From NCBI RefSeq assembly GCF_007830125.1, contig NZ_VLLG01000003.1:610247-674246 (forward strand): a stretch of 64,000 nt of DNA, written 5' to 3'. Of the stretch, positions 9,481 through 17,008 are shown piece after piece (position 1 is the first letter of the stretch; each line of letters opens with the position of its first letter). Origin of the DNA: Chitinophaga japonensis (GTDB lineage: Bacteria; Bacteroidota; Bacteroidia; Chitinophagales; Chitinophagaceae). The notes beneath the pieces were generated by a model. It saw only the letters and a program-made list of their open reading frames with translations, was not told the origin of the DNA and ran no database searches. A program made the translations under genes and the position numbers.

Positions 9481-11286
9481 ATGAAACGCAGTTTAACAAT
9501 AGCCCTGTTTATCATGCTGCCTGCAGCGCTGTACAGCCAGGAGCAGAAGAGCGTGCGGCAACTGGCCGAAGAAGCTTATGCCCGCGAGGAGTATGCCGTG
9601 GCGGGCGCGCTTTACGGGCGCATGGCCCGCAGCAAAAAGGACAAGCTGCCGGTGGAGCAGTGGATGAAGCTGGCGCGCTCCTACCAGGAGATCGGTTACC
9701 TGGAAGAGGCGGCCGGCTACTACCAGCATATCACCTCCCGGCCGGACTGTCCGCCTGCGGCCTACTTTGGCTATGGAGAGGTGCTGCGGCAGCAGGAGCG
9801 GTATGAAGCCGCCAGGCAGCAGTATAGCAGGTTTGCCACCACGAATGCAGACAGCCTGCAGTTGAAGGCAGTGGCCCTGCAAAGCTGCGACAGCGCTATT
9901 GCCTGGGCTGCCCATCCTGCCAGCATACAGCTCAGGCCATTGAAAGAGCTGAACACCCCCGGCTCCGACCTGGTGAACGGCACCGTGGAAAAGGGCCTGC
10001 TGCTCATGTCCAATGGCTACCTGGACGCAGGCCCGGCTGCAGACCGGCGCACAGAAGAACCTTATTACAAAGCTTATGTATACCGGCAGTATACGCAGGG
10101 CAATGGAAATATGTACCTCCGGGAACTGCTGCCATCGCTGCTGGAGAAATACCGCTACCACATCGGCCCGGTTTGCATGAGCCGGAATGAAGATACCCTG
10201 TATGCCAGCGTCAATATACAGGGCAAAGATATCCCGGGCGACCGGAAAGGGCCGGTGAACGGTATCCGGCGCCTGCAACTGTACCAGTCCGTCAAAACAG
10301 GCGGGCAATGGAGCGCGCTGGCGCCCATGGAGGCGCTGAACGTGGAAGGCTATGCATCCAGCCATGCCGTATTGAACAGCGCCGGCGATGTATTATACTT
10401 TATCTCGGACCGCCCGGGCGGCCAGGGGCAAATGGACATCTGGTACTGCGAAAAGCAGGCAGACGGCAACTGGGGCGCGCCCGTAAACTGCGGCGACAAG
10501 ATCAATACCCCGGCCGACGAAACCTTCCCGACCGTGAACGAGGACGGCATCCTGTACTTCTCCAGCAGGGGACATACGGGCATGGGCGGTTATGATATTT
10601 ACCGCGCTAAAGGAGCAAAGGGCAACTGGGAAGATCCGCAGAACATGAAAGCGCCGTTCAATTCCGGCGCTGATGAAATAGGGCTGGTGCTGAACCGCAG
10701 CGGCCAGGAAGGTTACCTCGCGTCCAGCAGGCCCGGTGGGCAGGGACGGGATGATATTTACTACTTTACGGACCCGGATTACTTTAACCGCTTGAACGGT
10801 AATAACAACAACGCCGGCAATCAACCCGGCGCAGACGGTAACCAACCCGGCCCGGTAACGGAACCCGGCAAGGGCCAGCAACCCCCCGCAACGGTGGAAA
10901 GGAAGCTCACAGCCGAAGAAGAGAAAGACCTGCGGGAACTGGAACAGTTGCAGTTCTTGTATGACTACAACAGCGCTGCCCTGCTGGCCGAGTCCCGGCA
11001 GTTGCTGGACAGGGTGGCCGCAGTGCTGAAACGCCGCCCGGACTGGAAACTGCTGATCCTGTCCTTCGCGGACAGCCGTGGGTCTAACCAGTATAACGTA
11101 GATCTCTCTGCATTACGCTGCTTCGCCGTGATCGATTACCTGGCGGGCAAAGGCATAGACCCCGGGCGGCTGTACTACAATAACATGGGCGAGCAGCACC
11201 CGGTGAACGGCTGCAAGGACGGAGTACCGTGCAGCGAGCCGGAATACCGGCAGAACCGGCGCTCCGAGCTGAAAGTGAGATGGTAA
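9481..11286 (+). CDS. TPR, PD40 beta-propeller and OmpA-domain protein (PorE-like T9SS component)
   Basis: This 601-residue protein has a signal peptide (MKRSLTIALFIMLPAALYSQ). Residues about 20-150 form TPR-like helices (LAEEAYAREEYAVAGALYGRM, YLEEAAGYYQ). Residues about 200-440 contain PD40/WD40-like propeller strands (LYFISDRPGGQGQMDIWYCE, LYFSSRGHTGMGGYDIYRA, GYLASSRPGGQGRDDIYYF). A Gly/Asn/Pro-rich linker follows, and the C-terminal 120 residues form an OmpA-like peptidoglycan-binding domain (FADSRGSNQYN ... LSALRCFAVIDYLAGKGI ... NRRSELKVRW). PorE of Porphyromonas has TPR, propeller, a carboxypeptidase-regulatory-like domain and OmpA; I do not see the third of these here. The likely role is to tie the export machinery to the cell wall. 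It lies 30 bp after the PorP-like gene, with a terminator about 95 bp downstream. Confidence 0.86.
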   Translation: MKRSLTIALFIMLPAALYSQEQKSVRQLAEEAYAREEYAVAGALYGRMARSKKDKLPVEQWMKLARSYQEIGYLEEAAGYYQHITSRPDCPPAAYFGYGEVLRQQERYEAARQQYSRFATTNADSLQLKAVALQSCDSAIAWAAHPASIQLRPLKELNTPGSDLVNGTVEKGLLLMSNGYLDAGPAADRRTEEPYYKAYVYRQYTQGNGNMYLRELLPSLLEKYRYHIGPVCMSRNEDTLYASVNIQGKDIPGDRKGPVNGIRRLQLYQSVKTGGQWSALAPMEALNVEGYASSHAVLNSAGDVLYFISDRPGGQGQMDIWYCEKQADGNWGAPVNCGDKINTPADETFPTVNEDGILYFSSRGHTGMGGYDIYRAKGAKGNWEDPQNMKAPFNSGADEIGLVLNRSGQEGYLASSRPGGQGRDDIYYFTDPDYFNRLNGNNNNAGNQPGADGNQPGPVTEPGKGQQPPATVERKLTAEEEKDLRELEQLQFLYDYNSAALLAESRQLLDRVAAVLKRRPDWKLLILSFADSRGSNQYNVDLSALRCFAVIDYLAGKGIDPGRLYYNNMGEQHPVNGCKDGVPCSEPEYRQNRRSELKVRW

Positions 11287-11379
11287 TTTTTTTGTTGGCA
11301 TAATAGCGGGGGGACTACATATGGATAGAAAGCATGTATGCGCTGAACGCGCATGCTGGTACATTAAAAAAACAAACGG

Positions 11380-11407
11380 TACCGCCATTCCTGGCGGTAA
11401 CTTTTTT
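11380..11407 (+). terminator. Rho-independent terminator closing the adhesin operon
   Basis: An 8-bp perfect stem (TACCGCCA / TGGCGGTA) with loop TTCC is followed by AC and six T residues. It lies about 95 bp after the OmpA-protein stop. Its core CGCCATTCCTGGCG nearly matches that of the terminator at 13012. Confidence 0.85.
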
Positions 11408-11493
11408 CAGGCGCTCCCGGTTTCCCGGGCCCGGGGCTATAACACTAAAATGCATTGAATATCAGCCGCAGATGTTATAGCTTCGTCTTCCGC

Positions 11494-12780
11494 ATGAAAT
11501 CATTTGTCAAGCATGTGATCAACACCGGTATCCGGCCGGAATACCCCTTTGAGGAGCAGAAAAAGATCCGGTCCCTGAACGTAGGCGGTCTTATCGGGGC
11601 AGTACTGGCCGTTACCTACTGCGGTCTGAATATTTTCACAGCGCATTACCTGCTGGCGCTCTGCTATTTCCTGCTGCTGCTGCTCATACAGGTCATTTTC
11701 CTGCTGCAGCATTACGGTGCGCGGCGCCTGGTGCGTTTTATGGGCATATTCGGCATTATCATTTTCTGTGGGTTTATTGGGTTGGGGTACCAGAACAGCA
11801 CGGAGCTGCTGCTGCTGTCCAACGTGGCGGTGATCGTGCTGCTGCTGGATTCCTGGTGGCTGATAGGCGTGCTGACCCTGCTGGATATGTTCGCCTTTAT
11901 TTTCGTCTGCATCTACAATGCCGGCCATCCCCCGCTGATAGAGCCGCTGCCGCCTTCCCGGAATATTATCAGCGTGATATCCTTTTTTGTGCTCACGGGC
12001 ATGGCCCTGTTATACTACAAGTACGAGCAGCAGCGCTACCGCGAGCGGCTGGAGGCGCTGAACCGGCAGAACGAGGAAAAGGCCCTCCGCCTGGAGAACC
12101 TGAACCGCGCCAAGGAAAAGATACTGTCCATCCTCGCGCATGACCTGCGCCAACCCCTCACCTCCATGAAATCGCTGCTGCTGCTGGATGAAGACCTGTC
12201 GCCGGACCTGTTCAAAGATTTTGCCGCCAGGGCCAGGAACAGCCTGGATAATGTGCTCCTGAGCCTGGAGAACACGCTGCGCTGGTCGCATACCCAGTTG
12301 AAAGGCATGAGCGCCAATCCCCGCTACTGCAGCGTGTACGACATACTGGACCAGTTGCACGACCAGTTTACCCCGCAGTTGCAGGAAAAGCAACTGTCAT
12401 TCAGCCTGTCCGTTACAAAGGATACCCTGGCCTATGCCGATGCTGATCACCTGGCGATCATTTTAAGAAACCTGCTGTCAAACGCGGTGAAGTTTACGCC
12501 CCGGGAAGGCAGCATCACCGCCACGGTAAAAGCGGTGAACGGGGAAGTGGAGATCAGCATGGCCGATAGCGGCATCGGGATGGATGCGCCGCTACAGGAG
12601 CGCCTGTTTGACCTGGAGCAGCATTTTACCCGCTATGGCACGGACAATGAACATGGCACCGGCCTGGGGTTGCTGGTGGTAAAAGAGCTTACGGAGCTGA
12701 ATCACGGCCGCGTGCACCTTTCCAGCGAAACCGGGAAAGGCTCCGTGTTCAGCATCCTGCTGCCCGCCTCCGCTACTTAG
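11494..12780 (+). CDS. Membrane sensor histidine kinase (orphan)
   Basis: From the ATG at 11494 the protein has 428 residues. About five or six hydrophobic segments fill residues 28-170, with no obvious extracytoplasmic sensor domain. A short coiled-coil linker (YEQQRYRERLEALNRQNEEKALRLENLNRAKE) leads to the H-box ILSILAHDLRQPLTSM, with the phospho-acceptor His near residue 216. The HATPase domain has an N-box (LRNLLSNAVKFT), G1 (ADSGIGMD) and G2 (GTGLGLLVVKEL). There is no response regulator next to it and no receiver domain fused to it. A TTG at 11455 would add 13 residues, but the ATG is more typical and gives a conventional N terminus. The signal it senses cannot be read from the sequence. 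Confidence 0.9.
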   Translation: MKSFVKHVINTGIRPEYPFEEQKKIRSLNVGGLIGAVLAVTYCGLNIFTAHYLLALCYFLLLLLIQVIFLLQHYGARRLVRFMGIFGIIIFCGFIGLGYQNSTELLLLSNVAVIVLLLDSWWLIGVLTLLDMFAFIFVCIYNAGHPPLIEPLPPSRNIISVISFFVLTGMALLYYKYEQQRYRERLEALNRQNEEKALRLENLNRAKEKILSILAHDLRQPLTSMKSLLLLDEDLSPDLFKDFAARARNSLDNVLLSLENTLRWSHTQLKGMSANPRYCSVYDILDQLHDQFTPQLQEKQLSFSLSVTKDTLAYADADHLAIILRNLLSNAVKFTPREGSITATVKAVNGEVEISMADSGIGMDAPLQERLFDLEQHFTRYGTDNEHGTGLGLLVVKELTELNHGRVHLSSETGKGSVFSILLPASAT

Positions 12781-13011
12781 CTCCGCCGGTCAATATACAA
12801 CGATTGTATTACGCGGCCGTTACCGTGTAAGCCTTATATTTACAATAATACCCGATGTCCGTGAATGAAACCCTGGCGCCCTGACCGTTAGTTATTTGTA
12901 CTACAGATGATCCCAGTTATCAGATATATATGATACCCGAAGTCTTGTAACCGGCATGGCCTGTCACTGCAGGCGATGGTTGGTTATTTTATAGAAAGGT
13001 TAAAACGGAAC
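12781..13011. other. Non-coding stretch after the histidine kinase gene
   Basis: These 231 bp between the kinase stop and the terminator hairpin hold no convincing gene. They could be a long 3' untranslated region or carry a small RNA that ends at the terminator. Weak TA-rich elements are present (TTATATTTAC near 12835, GTTATTTGTAC near 12891), but none matches the Bacteroidota -7 consensus TAnnTTTG well. Confidence 0.3.
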
Positions 13012-13044
13012 GGATCGCCACTCCTGGCGATCCATTTTCTTTTT
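13012..13044 (+). terminator. Rho-independent terminator between convergent kinase and regulator genes
   Basis: A 9-bp perfect stem (GGATCGCCA / TGGCGATCC) with loop CTCC is followed by ATTTTCTTTTT. The T tract overlaps the last codon of the minus-strand regulator gene. On the minus strand the stem is followed by GTTCCGTTTTAACC, so weak two-way use is possible. The core CGCCACTCCTGGCG resembles the terminator at 11380. Confidence 0.85.
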
Positions 13045-14053
13045 AAAAGGAGGGCCGGTCTACCAGCCTGCAGGGATTCTTCAGGTGGGCTTTCTTTTTC
13101 TGCAGGATCAGCTTTATCATATCCGCGCCCATTTTGGTGAAGTCCGAAGAGATGGTGGCGATGCCGTTGGCCGCTATTTCCTTCATAGGGGTATCGTTGT
13201 AGGAAAGAATGCCGATATCCTTGCCCAGCTTCAGGGAGCCGGCGGCTATTTTCTTTACCAGGTACACCAGGTCCTGGTCATGAGCCAGTACGTACAGCTC
13301 TCCTTTTGCAGGGCGTTTGTTGCGGGCATGCGCAATCACTTCCGATGCCAGGCCGGTATCCTTGCAGAACCGGCGGAAGCCTTTTTCCACCTGCTTCAGG
13401 TTGTAAAAGGCGGGGCCCTGCACCAGCACCAGCTTGCGGTACTTGCGGCGTATTTTGGCCTCCGCCTGCCGCAGCACGCGGTAAATATCCTCTTCAAAGT
13501 ACTGGCACACGGAGGGGTAGCGCGCGCCCCAGTCGTTATAGCCTACGTCCAGTATGTATATTTTATCCTGCGGCAGTTTTTTAAGGGAAGCCTGCATGCC
13601 TTTATCCTGCAGGGGCATAATGATGTACGCGGTGTAGCGGCCGGCGCTCTGCGATACCAGCGTGTCAAACACTTCCATGTTGTTGTGGTGGAAATAAATA
13701 TTCACCACGCCGTGGCCGTCCAGCGCCTGTTTGATGCCTTCGTAAATGTTTTCCTTGTAGGCCGTGAGGCTGTTGAACAGCACAAATATGTTGTGCCGGG
13801 AATTGGTATGCGCGCTGGCTACAAAATACCCTTTATACTTCACGGCGGAGATAATGCCGGTTTGTTTCAGGTGCTCAAAGGCCTGCACTACTGTTTTCTT
13901 GGCAATGCCCGTGCTGAGGCTTACCTCGTTCACGGAAGGCAGCTTGTCGCCTATCTGCAATTGCCGGTCGTCAATAGCGCTGATAATGGACTGTATGATC
14001 TGCTGGTACTTAGGTGCTCCTGACGAATGATTAAGTGAAATGATCGTTTGCAT
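13043..14053 (-). CDS. AraR-like transcription regulator (GntR winged helix + LacI-type sensor)
   Basis: The N-terminal 75 residues from the ATG at 14053 are a GntR-type winged helix (KYQQIIQSIISAIDDRQLQI, GDKLPSVNEVSLSTGIAKKT, VVQAFEHLKQTGIIS). The remaining 260 residues resemble a LacI/periplasmic-binding sugar-sensor domain (IFVLFNSLTAYKENIYEGIK, DIGILSYNDTPMKEI). This is the domain order of AraR of Bacillus, a repressor released by a sugar. The frame is open for 19 further codons (to 14110), but the extra residues are unlike the family. The motif GTACTATACTATACT lies 9 bp upstream of the start codon, beside a TATTTTG -7-like element; similar motifs lie upstream of susC/GH29 and of the DUF1080-PA14 gene. 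It is therefore the best candidate for the local PUL regulator, probably autoregulated. The sugar ligand is unknown. Confidence 0.85.
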   Translation of the reverse strand: MQTIISLNHSSGAPKYQQIIQSIISAIDDRQLQIGDKLPSVNEVSLSTGIAKKTVVQAFEHLKQTGIISAVKYKGYFVASAHTNSRHNIFVLFNSLTAYKENIYEGIKQALDGHGVVNIYFHHNNMEVFDTLVSQSAGRYTAYIIMPLQDKGMQASLKKLPQDKIYILDVGYNDWGARYPSVCQYFEEDIYRVLRQAEAKIRRKYRKLVLVQGPAFYNLKQVEKGFRRFCKDTGLASEVIAHARNKRPAKGELYVLAHDQDLVYLVKKIAAGSLKLGKDIGILSYNDTPMKEIAANGIATISSDFTKMGADMIKLILQKKKAHLKNPCRLVDRPSF

Positions 14054-14061
14054 GCGTAACT

Positions 14062-14076
14062 GTACTATACTATACT
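14062..14076. promoter_or_regulatory. Candidate operator of the GntR/LacI regulator (own promoter)
   Basis: GTACTATACTATACT lies just upstream of the regulator start. On the minus strand it directly follows CTTATTTTGG, a near match to the -7 element TAnnTTTG, so a bound repressor would block the promoter. Related copies occur at 19671 and 55070. Confidence 0.55.
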
Positions 14077-14084
14077 CCAAAATA

Positions 14085-14176
14085 AGCAAAAAGCGAAAAG
14101 CATAAAGCAAAAAGCTGATTTCCGCGGATAGATTCGCTACGAGCAGCTTTCTGCTTTCTGCTTTTCGCTTTCTGCC
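14085..14176 (-). repeat. Heptad-period purine repeat with complementary arm after the 14177 gene stop
   Basis: The plus strand from 14085 reads in heptads AGCAAAA, AGCGAAA, AGCATAA, AGCAAAA, AGCTG. The minus strand from 14176, directly after the TAA stop of the hydrolase gene, reads GCAGAAA, GCGAAAA, GCAGAAA, GCAGAAA, GCTG. The two arms are largely complementary and could form an imperfect hairpin of about 30 bp around a loop at 14118-14143. It could end or stabilise the minus-strand transcript just before the regulator gene. Confidence 0.6.
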
Positions 14177-16933
14177 TTACTCAAACAGCCAGTCCAGCTT
14201 TTGCGCACCGGCGGCCCCCAGTCCTGCATCATAGGCCGGTATTTCCTGGCGGCCGTCCATAAAGCCCAGTATCAGGCAGGCGCCTTTGCCCAGCGCCAGC
14301 GTGTGCTGCCCGGCATCAAAGTAATAGGTGTGTATATTCACCGGCGGCAGGCCTTTGATGATAAGCGCATTGGCAATGCGCACGGTGGCCTGCCCGTAAT
14401 TGTCCGCGCCGGCGTCTGTTTCCAGGTCCGGCTCCTGCAGGTAGCCTTTGTGCCCGCCCTTGAAAAAGCCCACCACCACTTTTACCGGCCGGCTGGCATG
14501 GAAGCGCAGGGTAGTACCTGCGGACCGCTGCTGCTGCAGGGAGCCGCGCAGCGCCTGTAGCGGCTGCAGGGCTGGGGCGATGGCCTGTACCTGCAAAGTG
14601 GTGTCCGTGAAGGGCTGCTGGCCCGTGGCGGGCTGGTAATGATCGCCGTTGGGCGATTGTAATGCCACTTCCGCCGGCTGCAGGCGCAGTTGCCGCGCAG
14701 GCTGGCCGTTGGGGCCGCGGTGATCTGCCTGCTTTAAGGAGTCCAGCCGCTGCCGGAAGGTGTGCAGCTCCGCCTCGTAAAAGGGCAGCAGCTCCGTCCA
14801 GGTTTTGTTATGTCCGCCGCTGCCGCTTACGGGCACTTTGCGCTGCCCGGTCTGCATGCTGTTGGCATACAGGTAGGTATCTTTTGTAAGGTTGGCCAGC
14901 TCGCGGTAATGCGCCACGCTTTGTTGCAGGTAAGGCAATGCTTTTTCCAGGTCCTGCAGCTCCTGCGAGTAGCCGTAGCGCAGCACCAGCAGGGCCGCCT
15001 GCGCTTTGGCGGCAAAGCAGCGGGCCAGGGCGCGGTAGCAGTGCATATCATTGCGCAGGCGCGCAAATTCCGCTTCCGCTTGCCGGCCGGCCGGCGCTGC
15101 CCGTTCAATGGCCGCTACGGCCAGCTCCCCGTGCCGGGTCACTTCTTCCGCTATCTGCACCGGCGTTTCCCCCGTATGCGGCCGCTGCTGCCATTCCTTT
15201 GCGGCATAGGTCAGCAGGGTTTCGCCTTCCGGCCCGTCGGAGTTGTACAGCTCCGGCCACACGCGGTATTTGTCCGGGTTGATCAACTGCGGCATGGTCA
15301 TGCCCAACGTAAGCGTTTGGCGGTTACCGTTAGTAATGCCAAAGCGGCGCAGCAGCTTGGGCGCTATCTCCCCGGCCTGCTCGTAGGCTTCCAGTATATC
15401 CTTACCCGCTCCCTTGCTGCCAAACTGCGCATCCAGCAGGCGGCTCCAGTACCGGTCTTCTTCCTGGCGGGGGCGGTGGCAGTTCCATGCATAGCGCGCC
15501 CAGGCCATGTACCAGAGGCGGTCCCGGTCCGTTTGCCGGAGGCGGGGTGTGGCCTTGTCCGCTGTATAGGGCCAGTCCCAGTAGGATGATTCCGGGTACA
15601 GGTGCAGACCGTTGGCCCCATGTATGGTATGCATGGCCTGCACGCATTTTTGGATGAAGGCGGTGGCGCCGTAGCGGAAAGGCTCCAGGTTGGCCAGTAT
15701 GTGCACGTTATCTATATGGGCGGCGGCCAGGCGGCTCAGGTCCCGGTGCATGGCGGCCCAAGGGCCGCGGGGCGTGTAGGTGGTGAGCGCCTCGCCATTG
15801 TATTTGTTCATGGTGTACAGGTTGGGGTACAGGGGGCGGGCGGCCGCCATTACCTGCTGCGGGTTGGTATCATGGCCGCGCAGCACAATGGGCGGCAGGT
15901 CTTTTTTGCCCAGGGCCTGCAGGCCGTCCTTTACGCCGGGAATGATGGTGTTGGTAAACCATTCCACATCCATCCCGTCTCCCTCCATGGCTTCGCCCAG
16001 TGTTACCAGCAGGCCCACGTTGGGATACTTTGCTACAAAGGCCGCAATGGATTTCCGGGTATAGTCCGCTATCAGCGGGGTGATGGGCCGCCTGCGGTCC
16101 TGCGTGGCCAGGCCGTGCTTTTCCGCAAAGGGTTTGGAGAGGATGATGTTATAGAACATCTGTATCACCCATATGCCGCGGCGGTCCGCTTCTTCCGTCA
16201 GGAAGCGGTACATTTCCTCGTTGCGGCGGAAGGTGGCGCTGTCTACCTCCACGGCGTAAGGATACTCCTTCAGGCGCACCAGCGATGCAAAGGGATGCCC
16301 GTTCCAGAGGTACAGGGAGTTCATGCGGTTGGCGGCCAGCATGTCCAGGTACTGTATCCACTGTTGCTTATCGTACAGCCAGGGAAATTCCTGCGGGGTG
16401 TAAGGGTATTCATATACATGCCTGCCGGGCAGGTAAGCGGTTTTCTGGATGCCCACGCAGGCGCCGCGCAGCACCATTTCCGGCTGGTCCGTAAAGGAGA
16501 GCTGTTCCGGCAGGGCGCCGCTGCTGCGCACCCGTTCCGCCAGCTCCAGGCAGCCATACAGGGCGCCGCTGGCATCCGCGCCGGCAATCAGGGCGCGCCG
16601 GTCCTTCACACGGATGGCAAAGCCTTCCCTGCCCGGTGTTTTGGCCGGGGACAGTTTGAACTGGCGGCCGGCTTGCTGTATGGAAGGATCATCCCCGGTG
16701 CCGATCATGATGATGTGGATGCCCGGCGGGGCGCTGCGCCATTCCACGTTGGTGAGGCGGTAGCCTGCCGCCTCCAGGGCCTTGCCCAGTTGCTCCCTGC
16801 CGTAGGTGATACGGGGAGAGGGGCGGCTGCCGGTGAGCAGCAATACGGTTTTATCGTGTGAAAGGGGGCTGCTGATGCCCTGCATTGCCCAATGGCTGAA
16901 AAGAATGGTTAAAAACAGGAAATGTTTCATCAT
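14177..16933 (-). CDS. Secreted TIM-barrel glycoside hydrolase with GH67/GH20-type N-terminal domain, family uncertain
   Basis: This is a 918-residue protein with a signal peptide (MMKHFLFLTILFSHWAMQGI). Residues about 28-150 look like the alpha/beta domain that precedes the barrel in alpha-glucuronidases and hexosaminidases (IHIIMIGTGDDPSI, GREGFAIRVKDRRALIAGAD, GALYGCLELAERV). A barrel follows (WIQYLDMLAANRMNSLYLWN, YPNVGLLVTLGEAMEGDGMD, LHLYPESSYWDWPY), then a helical region (about 570-720) and a C-terminal all-beta domain. Acidic residues in LGEAMEGDG and YPESSYWDW could be catalytic, but I cannot assign them. An exo-acting uronidase would suit the pectin context; this is inference. It is followed by a purine-rich heptad hairpin and then the regulator, and preceded by the GH29 gene 59 bp away, which suggests one operon. 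Confidence 0.65.
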   Translation of the reverse strand: MMKHFLFLTILFSHWAMQGISSPLSHDKTVLLLTGSRPSPRITYGREQLGKALEAAGYRLTNVEWRSAPPGIHIIMIGTGDDPSIQQAGRQFKLSPAKTPGREGFAIRVKDRRALIAGADASGALYGCLELAERVRSSGALPEQLSFTDQPEMVLRGACVGIQKTAYLPGRHVYEYPYTPQEFPWLYDKQQWIQYLDMLAANRMNSLYLWNGHPFASLVRLKEYPYAVEVDSATFRRNEEMYRFLTEEADRRGIWVIQMFYNIILSKPFAEKHGLATQDRRRPITPLIADYTRKSIAAFVAKYPNVGLLVTLGEAMEGDGMDVEWFTNTIIPGVKDGLQALGKKDLPPIVLRGHDTNPQQVMAAARPLYPNLYTMNKYNGEALTTYTPRGPWAAMHRDLSRLAAAHIDNVHILANLEPFRYGATAFIQKCVQAMHTIHGANGLHLYPESSYWDWPYTADKATPRLRQTDRDRLWYMAWARYAWNCHRPRQEEDRYWSRLLDAQFGSKGAGKDILEAYEQAGEIAPKLLRRFGITNGNRQTLTLGMTMPQLINPDKYRVWPELYNSDGPEGETLLTYAAKEWQQRPHTGETPVQIAEEVTRHGELAVAAIERAAPAGRQAEAEFARLRNDMHCYRALARCFAAKAQAALLVLRYGYSQELQDLEKALPYLQQSVAHYRELANLTKDTYLYANSMQTGQRKVPVSGSGGHNKTWTELLPFYEAELHTFRQRLDSLKQADHRGPNGQPARQLRLQPAEVALQSPNGDHYQPATGQQPFTDTTLQVQAIAPALQPLQALRGSLQQQRSAGTTLRFHASRPVKVVVGFFKGGHKGYLQEPDLETDAGADNYGQATVRIANALIIKGLPPVNIHTYYFDAGQHTLALGKGACLILGFMDGRQEIPAYDAGLGAAGAQKLDWLFE

Positions 16934-16980
16934 AACGTTCTGCTTACGCGGTCTTTTTATCTGCTGTTACGGTACATCTG

Positions 16981-17008
16981 TCATCTTACTTCCTACATCT
17001 TGCTTCCT
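16981..17008 (-). repeat. 14-bp purine tandem repeat overlapping the GH29 gene stop
   Basis: Minus-strand reading gives AGGAAGCAAGATGT then AGGAAGTAAGATGA, two 14-mers differing at two positions. The GH29 stop (TAG) lies inside the repeat, so the last residues (IGSKM) are encoded by it. It belongs with the repeats at 27653, 52982 and 58937. Confidence 0.7.

Noticed and set aside
15602..16861. 419-codon frame on the plus strand inside the 14177-16933 gene
   Set aside because: Antisense shadow of a well-supported hydrolase gene; the product shows no recognisable domain.
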